Positions 7,692 through 14,808 of a stretch of 60,728 bases of DNA are shown here, in pieces; the first letter of the stretch is position 1; each line of letters begins with the position of its first letter. Origin of the DNA: an uncultured Clostridia bacterium (lineage in GTDB: Bacteria; Bacillota; Clostridia; UBA1381). Location: assembly GCA_934486495.1 (NCBI GenBank), contig CAKSPW010000005.1, forward strand, positions 1 to 60,728. Direction: 5' to 3'. The position numbers were made by a program, and so were the translations under genes. The notes below the pieces were generated by a model. The model was not told the origin of the DNA. It saw nothing but the letters and a program-made list of their open reading frames with translations, and did not search any database.

Positions 7692-8609
7692 ATGGCATAT
7701 ATCTCATTGGGTTATAGGTGTAATCATGAGTGTATAATTTGTCCCAACAAAAAAACCGATATTCACGGTGAAACGCCGAAAGAGCAGATATTTAAGATGC
7801 TTGATAATTTAAAAAGCGGCGGAGGACGAAGTGTGACGATATCGGGTGGAGAGCCGACTTTGCACGAGGTGTTTTTGGATACGGTGCGTTATGCCGCAAA
7901 ACTTGGGATTAACACAAATGTATTGTCTAACGGTGATGCGCTGAGCGATATGAATTTGGTTTGCGAAATTGAAAAATCGGTTGATAAGAATATGTTTTCG
8001 ATAACTACTGCGTTTCACTCGCACAATCCGCAAATTCACAATTCTGTCTGTGGCAGGGACGGTGCGTTTGACAGGAGTATGCAGGGGATTCAAAATGCAT
8101 TGAGCAGAGGTTTGAAGATTCAGATTAAACATTGCATACATAAAAAGAATTATCTTCAGACAAAGGAGTTTTCGGAGTTTGTATATGCAAATTTCCCTGA
8201 CCGTTTACCGGTGATTTTATGCGGTATTGATTTTGCCGGACTCGATGACGGTGATATTTCGGATGTTGCAATCACGTTCGGAGAGTTTGGTCGGGCGCTG
8301 GAAAATGCGCTCGATAAGGTGATTGAATATCATATGCAAAATAGACACAGAAATGTTTTTGTTACAGAAACGCCGCTGTGTATTGCCGATCCGTATTACT
8401 GGAGCTTTTTCGAGCCGAAGCCGGATTTGCAGATTAAATATTTGGCGCCCGAAAAACAAGAGACATACATTCAAAGCGACTGCGGAACATACTATAAGGC
8501 TTGCGAAAAGTGCGGCATGAAGGATATTTGTCAGGGTGCTTGGAGAAGCACTGTCGATTATTTAACGGAGTCTGATTTAACACCGATAAAGGTAAGTGAA
8601 AGGAGTTAG
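7692..8609 (+). CDS. Second radical SAM protein of the RiPP operon
   Basis: A 305-aa radical SAM enzyme with almost no N-terminal extension. The cluster motif CNHECIIC (Cys10, Cys14, Cys17) lies at the very start of the protein, followed by TISGGEPTLH and LSNGDALS. The C-terminus has a short Cys-rich block (DCGTYYKACEKCGMKDICQGAW) resembling a reduced SPASM or twitch domain. It is clearly not a duplicate of the preceding enzyme. Two dissimilar radical SAM proteins beside a repetitive peptide recall the HxsB/HxsC pair of the His-Xaa-Ser system. The gene starts 5 bp after its neighbour and its stop codon overlaps the ribosome binding site of the precursor gene. Confidence 0.9.
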   Translation: MAYISLGYRCNHECIICPNKKTDIHGETPKEQIFKMLDNLKSGGGRSVTISGGEPTLHEVFLDTVRYAAKLGINTNVLSNGDALSDMNLVCEIEKSVDKNMFSITTAFHSHNPQIHNSVCGRDGAFDRSMQGIQNALSRGLKIQIKHCIHKKNYLQTKEFSEFVYANFPDRLPVILCGIDFAGLDDGDISDVAITFGEFGRALENALDKVIEYHMQNRHRNVFVTETPLCIADPYYWSFFEPKPDLQIKYLAPEKQETYIQSDCGTYYKACEKCGMKDICQGAWRSTVDYLTESDLTPIKVSERS

Positions 8610-8614
8610 TTGAT

Positions 8615-8917
8615 ATGAAAAAGCTTGAAGTGTTCTCAACGAAATTGGGAGGTTTTATACCTGTAACGGTCGGAGCGGGCGGTAATTGTGCCGGCAGCGG
8701 AATTATTCTTTCCGATGCAGGAGCGCCCGATAACGGAGGCTGGCTTGCGAGCGGATGGAATGCAAGTAAAGGCGGCTGGACCGCAAGCGGTTGGTCGGCA
8801 GGTAAAAGCGGCTGGGTTGCAAGCGGATGGAATGCAAGTAAAAGCGGCTGGACGGCAGGTGGCTGGACGGCAGGCGGAGGCAGATGGACTGCCGGGGGCT
8901 GGACTGCGGGTAAGTAA
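8615..8917 (+). CDS. Trp-repeat RiPP precursor peptide
   Basis: A 100-aa peptide with an AAAGGAG ribosome binding site, directly downstream of two radical SAM genes. Residues 1-40 form a leader-like part (MKKLEVFSTKLGGFIP, then a Gly/Ala-rich stretch with the only Cys at 25). Residues 41-100 are five tandem 12-residue units of the form GGWxAxGWxAxK. The ten Trp are at 43, 48, 55, 60, 67, 72, 79, 84, 91 and 96, alternating 5 and 7 apart, and each is followed two residues later by Ala. Lys closes units 1, 2, 3 and 5, while Gly replaces it in unit 4. The core has no Cys, so Cys-dependent sactipeptide or ranthipeptide chemistry is unlikely there. Trp-based crosslinks, or Lys-Trp links as in streptide, are candidates. 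Confidence 0.88.
   Translation: MKKLEVFSTKLGGFIPVTVGAGGNCAGSGIILSDAGAPDNGGWLASGWNASKGGWTASGWSAGKSGWVASGWNASKSGWTAGGWTAGGGRWTAGGWTAGK
8735..8914 (+). repeat. Five tandem 36-bp coding repeats
   Basis: In-frame 36-bp units at 8735-8770, 8771-8806, 8807-8842, 8843-8878 and 8879-8914 encode the five dodecapeptides. Units 1 and 3 are closest at DNA level (both contain GCGGATGGAATGCAAGTAAA). Units 4 and 5 have drifted together (GGCTGGAC repeated). This pattern suggests duplication of units by unequal exchange. Confidence 0.9.
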
Positions 8918-8928
8918 AGGGTGATTTT

Positions 8929-9510
8929 ATGGAAACAATAAAGCTGTCGGGCAAAGGCATATATTTAAAACCCGTATCTGATGAGGATTTGTCTTACTTG
9001 TATTCAAAAGAGTGTGATTTGGAGGAAAAGCATTTGTGGAGTGAAAACAGATGTATACCTGTTGCATTTGAATATAAGAATGAATTTTGGGACAGACTGA
9101 AGCATTTTTATCATACGTTTTTTATGATATATTCAAAAAAAGAAAATACACCCATAGGTTTTCTCTTTTCATACAGATACAGTACAAATGACAGAATAGC
9201 TTATACTACCATATATATCGAAAAAGAATACAGACAGACTTATGCTTCCGCTGTTGCGGGGACTTTGTTTTGCGATTATCTGTTTACATTTTATGACTTG
9301 AGAAAAATCTATGCTATGGTATATGATTACAATAATGCAAGCAAGGGCTTTTTGGCGCATGGAGGATTTGTGCAGGAGGGGCGGCTGAAGGAATATCGTT
9401 ATTATAACGGTAAATATTACGATATGCTGACGCTTGCGCTGTATAGGGATGTATTTTATGAAAAAATGGCGAAAGTGATTAATGCAATAAGGAAAGGCAA
9501 TCAGATTTAA
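8929..9510 (+). CDS. GNAT-family acetyltransferase, candidate RiPP tailoring enzyme
   Basis: A 193-aa GNAT acetyltransferase of the RimJ/RimL type. It begins IKLSGKGIYLKPVSDEDLSYLY, the usual first strand and helix. It has the IGFLFSYRYST and IAYTTIYIEKEYRQTYASAVAG strands with the acetyl-CoA pocket, then KIYAMVYDYNNASKGFLAHGGFVQEGRLKEY, the classic C-terminal block. It starts 11 bp after the precursor stop, so it is the last gene of the same operon. By position it could N-acetylate the mature peptide or its lysines, or protect the producer. This is inference. The typical length and intact motifs suggest an active enzyme. Confidence 0.88.
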   Translation: METIKLSGKGIYLKPVSDEDLSYLYSKECDLEEKHLWSENRCIPVAFEYKNEFWDRLKHFYHTFFMIYSKKENTPIGFLFSYRYSTNDRIAYTTIYIEKEYRQTYASAVAGTLFCDYLFTFYDLRKIYAMVYDYNNASKGFLAHGGFVQEGRLKEYRYYNGKYYDMLTLALYRDVFYEKMAKVINAIRKGNQI

Positions 9511-9550
9511 AAGGCGGAAATATATTTTTAAGCGGTTAGGGAGCGCATCC

Positions 9551-10194
9551 CGAAGCTGCTTTGGTATTGTGCATATCGACTTTGCCACACAGCAAAGAAT
9601 TTTAAAAGACAGCGCATTATGGTATAAAAAAGTAATTAGCTATGCGGATATTACCGAGAATGTAAAGTATGCAGAATATGCAAAAAAGAAGCCGGAGAAG
9701 TTCGGATTTGGCAATGCCGAGATTTTTCTTAACGAATGGAATCCCGGTATCGAACAAAAAGGCCGTCTTAAGGACGCTTCGAATATTGCGTCGGGATTTT
9801 GCCTCATGCAAAAAACATCCACGAATATGTGTATGTACTACGATGCGCAAATTAACACGATATATTGCGGACTGTTCGACTTTGACCGACATGATATACA
9901 TAAGGCTTATTATGCATTTTATGCGTTTGGCGAATTATATCACCTCGGAGAGGGGTCTTTAATGAGTCCTCGGCTAAAAAGGTATATACGTGCGCCGCAA
10001 GGTCGGGTGATACACGTGCGTTGCTTGTTGTAAACAATAACGATGTTCCGGTTAGTCTTGAAATAGACGGCTTGTCGTGTAAGGATTCAAAGGTGTATAT
10101 TCTCGATGAGGAGCATATGTATGAAAAGACCGAGGTTACCGATAATGAAATTACAATGGAAGCAAACAGCATATGGTTTTTTAAATGCGAGTAA
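9551..10194 (+). pseudogene. Composite glycoside hydrolase remnant (GH1 tail joined to a GH39-like C-terminus), frameshifted
   Basis: The reading frame from about 9551 contains FGIVHIDFATQQRILKDSAL, the usual C-terminal end of family GH1 beta-glucosidases. It runs on in frame into KFGFGNAEIFLNEWNPGIEQ, a MQKTSTNMCMYYDAQ segment and YYAFYAFGELYHLG, which look like the C-terminal part of a GH39-type or related clan GH-A enzyme. That frame ends at 10033. The true continuation (VYTCAARSGDTRALLVVNNN through SIWFFKCE) is in another frame up to a TAA at 10192-10194, so a frameshift lies near the GGGG run at 9954-9957. Both catalytic domains are missing. This is a degraded remnant of a carbohydrate-use locus, not a functional gene. 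Confidence 0.75.
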
Positions 10195-10286
10195 AGACAA
10201 TATATCTCAGCATGAATTGTTATAACAGCGTTTTTCTTGGAGAAGAATTTTAACTACTATCTTTAGATATACGGGGAGAAAAAATT

Positions 10287-11180
10287 ATGGCAGGATTATA
10301 TATATCAATCATTTTGCTTTGCCGAGTGGCACAGGCAATTTACAGCAAGCGTTCGAGTAATGAAATTAAAAATATTCCAATGCTGGTCGGTTACACATCA
10401 TTTCAAAATGCCGTTTCCGCATTTTTGGGGTTGATTTTGATTTTATTGACGGGTGCAGGCTTGCTTGCCGACAATCTTACGGTTCTTATTGCTTGTTTTT
10501 CGGGAATAACACTGTTTTTCGCAACTTTTTGCAACATATGTGCAATGAAAAGCGGTACTGTCAGTCTAAGCTCTATGTTTGGAACGGCAGGCTTGCTTGT
10601 GCCGCTTATAGCCGGTGTGTTTTTGTTTGACAGCAGTATTGCTCTTATGCAGTGGGTGGGTGTTGCGCTGTTTTTTGTGGCGGCGTGGCTTCTCATCGGC
10701 AGCTCCAAAAAGATATATTCAAACTTCAGTTTAAAAACCATGATTTTTCTTGTCGGCGCTATGCTGTCAAACGGCGGTACCATGCTTGCACAGCAAATGT
10801 TTACCGCTTATGTCCCCGACGGAGATGTAAGCGTATTCTCATTTCTGTCCTTTGGGATAATTGCTCTTTTGGGCGGAATAATGTATTTGATTATGTTTAA
10901 AAAGAATACTTCATCCGAATCCGCAGAGCAGATAAAGTTTCCGAAATCGTTGGTTTGGTGCGGTATTATTTTGGCGGTTGCCGTGTTTATCATAAATCAG
11001 CTTGCCACGCTTGCTACGGCTTTTGTGCCGCCTGTAATTCTATTTACATTCATAAACGGCGGAGGAACAATTATATCTACAGTTGTTGCAGCTGTAATGT
11101 ATAAAGAAAAGCTTTCAAAGCGTTCGGTTATCGGTGTGTTGCTCGGAATTTTATCACTCGTTATAATAAAGCTGTTTTAA
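10287..11180 (+). CDS. EamA/DMT-superfamily membrane transporter
   Basis: A 297-aa protein with about ten hydrophobic segments arranged as two five-helix repeats, the usual plan of drug/metabolite transporters. Visible segments include FLGLILILLTGAGL, LIACFSGITLFFATF, MQWVGVALFFVAAWLLIG and SVIGVLLGILSLVIIKLF. The last one, preceded by VMYKEKLSK, is the typical C-terminal end of an EamA domain. The ribosome binding site GGGGAG precedes the ATG at 10287. The substrate is unknown. It lies after the hydrolase pseudogene and about 0.8 kb from the RiPP operon, so it could export a metabolite, but nothing ties it to the peptide. A strong hairpin follows. Confidence 0.85.
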   Translation: MAGLYISIILLCRVAQAIYSKRSSNEIKNIPMLVGYTSFQNAVSAFLGLILILLTGAGLLADNLTVLIACFSGITLFFATFCNICAMKSGTVSLSSMFGTAGLLVPLIAGVFLFDSSIALMQWVGVALFFVAAWLLIGSSKKIYSNFSLKTMIFLVGAMLSNGGTMLAQQMFTAYVPDGDVSVFSFLSFGIIALLGGIMYLIMFKKNTSSESAEQIKFPKSLVWCGIILAVAVFIINQLATLATAFVPPVILFTFINGGGTIISTVVAAVMYKEKLSKRSVIGVLLGILSLVIIKLF

Positions 11181-11204
11181 GTTTTTTTGCTGCATTTTGA
11201 ATAA

Positions 11205-11250
11205 ACAAAAGCTGCGGCTAAAGTCAATCGGCTTTAGCCGCAGCTATAAT
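11205..11250 (+). terminator. Strong hairpin after the DMT transporter
   Basis: A perfect 14-bp stem (AGCTGCGGCTAAAG at 11210-11223 with its complement at 11232-11245) encloses an 8-base loop. The T-run on the plus side is weak, while the minus side has TTTTG. It probably ends transcription of the transporter gene. Confidence 0.65.
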
Positions 11251-11651
11251 AAGAAAGTTTTTACGGAACAGTTCCAAATTTGTGGAGCTGCTTTTTTTGG
11301 GGGTTATGCCAAGCATGACACTTGACTCGGCGGTGGAAGTCTGCCAGCAACTGGCTGTAAGCAGTCAGCGGAGGTAATATTGCCGTGAGAGCAGGAATGT
11401 ATGAAAATTTTTTAGTATTTTCGCTGCTAACAATTAACATAAAATATCCTAAGATGGATTTGCGTGTACAATATTTTTGTTGGTTTATTTTTTTATAAAC
11501 TCGTCTATACAAAAAAATGTGACAGGAGACTTTTTTGTACATACTATTTGGGGTAAAATTAAAGATTGTTGTCAATGTACATAAAAATAATTATAATAAT
11601 TAGTACAAACGACAGAATTCTTTAGTAACTCTATAATATGGTATTATTTTA
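11251..11651. other. Intergenic region with a GC-richer structured segment
   Basis: About 400 bases without a convincing gene. The part 11300-11400 is richer in G and C than its surroundings and self-complementary: GCCAGCAACTGGC (11343-11355) is a perfect hairpin, enclosed by TGACT/AGTCA and GGCGG-type pairings. At 11508-11539 TACAAAAAA pairs with TTTTTTGTA around TGTGACAGGAGAC. The 104-codon minus-strand frame across it has no ribosome binding site and no recognisable fold. The structured part may be a decayed mobile intron or a non-coding RNA. I could not assign it. Confidence 0.4.
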
Positions 11652-11680
11652 TTGACTTTTGTCGTTATATGTGATATGAT
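11652..11680 (+). promoter_or_regulatory. Probable promoter of the cas operon
   Basis: TTGACT (11652-11657), a 17-bp spacer and TATGAT (11675-11680) form a good sigma-A promoter. It lies about 190 bp upstream of cas3, leaving a long AT-rich 5' leader. Confidence 0.65.
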
Positions 11681-11869
11681 ATGGTAAAGATTTTACAATA
11701 AACACATAGAATTTGATGCTGTCTATCGATATAAATAAAATAATACAAGAATACTTTTAAAATAATAAGCGTTTATACATTAAAATTTGTTTATTGAAAT
11801 TAGGACTAACTCGCTGATTTTATAGATTAATAATTAGGAAATAAAATACTGTAGCGTAAGGAGGCTGTT

Positions 11870-14074
11870 ATGCAACAATATATTGCGCATAAAAACAGTT
11901 ATACAGGGAAAATTCAGACGGTTAAAGAGCACTTGGTAAATACGGCTGAGTTGTGTAGAGAGTATTCAATTGACGAGCTGAAGAATATCGCCTTTATAAT
12001 CGGAATTGTCCATGATATTGGGAAATACAGTGAAACATTTCAAAAAAGAATAAATGGTGCAAATATTCAGTATGAGCATTCTATAATTGGAGCAAAATTA
12101 ATAAAAAAATTATCGATAAACAGTCCAATAAGCTTATTGGTTGAATTGTGTGTGGCAGGCCATCATACAGGTATTCCTAATTGCGGTAATAAATCCGATA
12201 CAGCAGATGATGTGTCACTTTATGGCAGGCTTAAAAGGGATGATAAAGATTTTGATTATGATTTTGCCGAAAATGAGCCTTATTTGCCGAACATTTGTGC
12301 CGAATTGGAAAAAGCGAATAAAGACCTTTATAAATTAATGGCTTCAAAATGCAATTCCAAAGAGGATTTAACTGAACTTTTTGCATTTTTTACGAGATAT
12401 TGCTTCTCATGCTTGGTGGATGCAGATACAATTGATACAGTTAAGGCGTCGGGAGGAGATACAAATCGTTCGTTGACGGCTGATTTTAATGAGTGTTTTT
12501 CAAGGCTTAAGCAAAATCTTATAAGACTACAATTATCAAGCGTTTCCGAAGTTCAAAAAGCACGTTCCGAAATACAAAAGCAAGCATACGATTTAATCAA
12601 CAAGGATGCAAAACTTTATTTAATGAATATGCCTACGGGAAGTGGTAAGACGTTTGCAGGACTGTACTGTGCTTTATATCGGGCAATGAAAATGAAAAAA
12701 AAACGACTTATTTATGTTATACCGTATAATAGCATAATTAATCAAACCGCTGAAACGTTTGAAGAACTTTTTGAAGGCTGCGCTCAAATATTAAGACACC
12801 AATCGAGCTTTTCGTACGATATAAGCGATGATGAAAGCAATGCTAAAACGGCTGCGTATGCTACTGAAAATTGGGATGCAAAAATTATTATTACAACAGC
12901 GGTGCAGTTTTTCGAGTCTGTTTACTCAAATAGAAGAAGCAAATTGAGGAAGCTTCATAATATGGGTGATAGTATAATTGTATTCGATGAAGCCCATTTA
13001 ATGCCGATTGATTGCTTACAGCCGTGTTTAAAGGCAGTTGCATATATTACAAATTACTTAAATGCGGAAGCTATTTTTATGACAGCAACTATGCCTGATT
13101 TTAAGGAATTAATTTGCAACTATGCCGGCGAATTACAAACCGTTGATTTGATTGAGGATAAGTCGCTTTTTTGTAGGTTTAAAAAGTGTGAGTATGAGAA
13201 CTTGTCAGAAATTAGCGACGAGGATTTGATATGCAAGGCAAAGCAATGCCCATCTTCTTTGATTATTGTAAATAATCGAAAAACGGCGAGAAAACTCTAT
13301 GCAATGTGTATGGGAAATAGATATCATTTATCAACATATATGACTTCATATGATCGTGAAAAAGTAATTGCAGAAATACGTTTGGGACTCGAAAAGCAGG
13401 CAGAAAAATATCCTGACTGTGTAAATGTTCCGGAAAATGAGAGAATAATTGTAGTATCCACATCGCTTATTGAGGCAGGTGTAGACCTTGATTTTTACAC
13501 TGTGTTTAGAGAGTTGTCTGGACTTGACAGTATTTTGCAGGCAGGTGGAAGATGCAATAGAGAGGGAAAAAGAAAATGCGGCAAGGTCTATGTTTTTTCG
13601 CGAGATGAAAGTAGCGTGTCAGGTGACCTTGGAATAAGAATAAATATTACAAACGGAATAATAAAAAAATGTGACGATATTTCATCACAGGAGGCTGTTA
13701 GAGAATACTATGAGTATTTTTATAAAGCAATGCAGGATAGCATTGCTAAAAACTCTTTAAGCAGTATCTGCGATAATATTCAGTCAATTCCGTTTGCCGA
13801 TTACAGTATGAAAATGATTACCGGCAAAACGACATCCATTGTCATTAATGAAAACGATGAAAGCAATGAACTGATTTATCAGCTCAAAGCAGGTTTCCCA
13901 AATATTCGAAAACTTCAAAAATACAGTTGTACCGTATATGAAAATGAGCGGAATGATTTAATAAGTCAAGGGGTGATAGAAAACTACGACGGTGGGATTT
14001 TTGTGTTGACAAACAGCGACTATTATGACGAAAATATAGGAATTGATTTTGAAACAAAAGATTATATTTTGTGA
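11870..14074 (+). CDS. cas3: CRISPR-associated helicase/nuclease Cas3 (type I-C)
   Basis: A 734-aa fusion of an N-terminal HD nuclease and an SF2 helicase, which nicks and degrades the non-target strand after Cascade recruitment. The HD signature is seen as H21 in KEHLVNTAE and IVHDIGK (His48-Asp49), with further His in EHSIIGAKL and AGHHTG. The helicase has Walker A MPTGSGKTF near residue 255, the DEAH box FDEAHLM near 373, motif III MTATMP, and motif VI QAGGRCNREG. The gene starts with ATG after AAGGAGG. It is the first gene of a complete I-C operon in canonical order. All catalytic residues seem present. Confidence 0.96.
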   Translation: MQQYIAHKNSYTGKIQTVKEHLVNTAELCREYSIDELKNIAFIIGIVHDIGKYSETFQKRINGANIQYEHSIIGAKLIKKLSINSPISLLVELCVAGHHTGIPNCGNKSDTADDVSLYGRLKRDDKDFDYDFAENEPYLPNICAELEKANKDLYKLMASKCNSKEDLTELFAFFTRYCFSCLVDADTIDTVKASGGDTNRSLTADFNECFSRLKQNLIRLQLSSVSEVQKARSEIQKQAYDLINKDAKLYLMNMPTGSGKTFAGLYCALYRAMKMKKKRLIYVIPYNSIINQTAETFEELFEGCAQILRHQSSFSYDISDDESNAKTAAYATENWDAKIIITTAVQFFESVYSNRRSKLRKLHNMGDSIIVFDEAHLMPIDCLQPCLKAVAYITNYLNAEAIFMTATMPDFKELICNYAGELQTVDLIEDKSLFCRFKKCEYENLSEISDEDLICKAKQCPSSLIIVNNRKTARKLYAMCMGNRYHLSTYMTSYDREKVIAEIRLGLEKQAEKYPDCVNVPENERIIVVSTSLIEAGVDLDFYTVFRELSGLDSILQAGGRCNREGKRKCGKVYVFSRDESSVSGDLGIRINITNGIIKKCDDISSQEAVREYYEYFYKAMQDSIAKNSLSSICDNIQSIPFADYSMKMITGKTTSIVINENDESNELIYQLKAGFPNIRKLQKYSCTVYENERNDLISQGVIENYDGGIFVLTNSDYYDENIGIDFETKDYIL

Positions 14075-14088
14075 ATGGAGGTATAGAA

Positions 14089-14808
14089 ATGTATGGATTT
14101 AAAATCATTGTAGAAGGTGATTATGCATGCTTTACAAGGCCTGAATTGAAAGTTGAGCGCGTCAGTTATGATGTTCCGACGCCGTGTGCTTTGGAGGGTA
14201 TGCTCAAAAGTATTTATTGGAAGCCGGCGATACGATATGTAATCGATAGAATTGTGGTTTACAATCCGATAAAATTCGAAAATATCCGTCGAAATGAAAT
14301 TAAGGAGATTGTGAGCGGAAGCAAGGTGAAATCAATGATGAAAGGCAAAAATGAGGATATATCCGTTTATGCTTCCGAAAGCCGTACACAAAGAGCTTCA
14401 ATGGTGTTAAAGAATGTGAAATACGGTATTGAATTTCACTTTGAACTGACACACATTAAAAGTGATGATGAGCTTGATGGAGATAAAAAGCATTATAACA
14501 TTATAAAGAGGAGACTTGGAAACGGGCAGTGGTTTAGAATGCCGTGCTTGGGGTGCAGAGAATTCTCGGTTAGAAAAATAGAACTTGTTGATGAGCTGAA
14601 TACAAATGAAGTCTCTCAAGAGCTTAAAGGTGACATTGATATCGGATATATGGTTTACAGCTTGAAATTTAAAGATGGTGGTATTCCGATTAATAACAAT
14701 TGGGAAGCCCCGGTGTTTTCGGATTGTGCTGATGCTGTTTATTACAGACCGCATATGATTGATGGTGTAATAGATGTTAAGAAATATGCGGAGGTGGTAT
14801 TATGCTGA
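14089..14808 (+). CDS. cas5c: Cas5 (type I-C), pre-crRNA processing nuclease
   Basis: A 239-aa Cas5c. In type I-C systems this subunit replaces Cas6: it cleaves the pre-crRNA at the base of the repeat hairpin and then caps the 5' handle in Cascade. The N-terminal FKIIVEGDYACFTRPELKVE and the VSYDVPTPCALEGMLKSIYW block are family signatures. The Gly-rich FRMPCLGCREF loop lies in the C-terminal half. The start is taken at ATG 14089 because GGAGG lies 7 bases upstream. An in-frame GTG at 14071 exists but lacks a ribosome binding site. It overlaps cas8c by seven bases. Confidence 0.94.
   Translation: MYGFKIIVEGDYACFTRPELKVERVSYDVPTPCALEGMLKSIYWKPAIRYVIDRIVVYNPIKFENIRRNEIKEIVSGSKVKSMMKGKNEDISVYASESRTQRASMVLKNVKYGIEFHFELTHIKSDDELDGDKKHYNIIKRRLGNGQWFRMPCLGCREFSVRKIELVDELNTNEVSQELKGDIDIGYMVYSLKFKDGGIPINNNWEAPVFSDCADAVYYRPHMIDGVIDVKKYAEVVLC

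Noticed and set aside
7692..8609. Idea that the second radical SAM protein is a simple duplicate of the first
   Set aside because: Domain layout differs (no N-terminal domain, much shorter C-terminal Cys block), and the sequences around the cluster motif are different.
8688..8960. Alternative frames over the Trp-repeat gene on both strands (repetitive Gly-Arg-Gln and Ser-Arg-Phe-Tyr patterns)
   Set aside because: Any tandem DNA repeat of 36 bp is open in several frames. Only the frame at 8615 has a ribosome binding site and a sensible leader.
11261..11575. 104-codon minus-strand frame between the DMT transporter and cas3
   Set aside because: No ribosome binding site, no recognisable domain, and it crosses hairpins that look like RNA or terminator structures.
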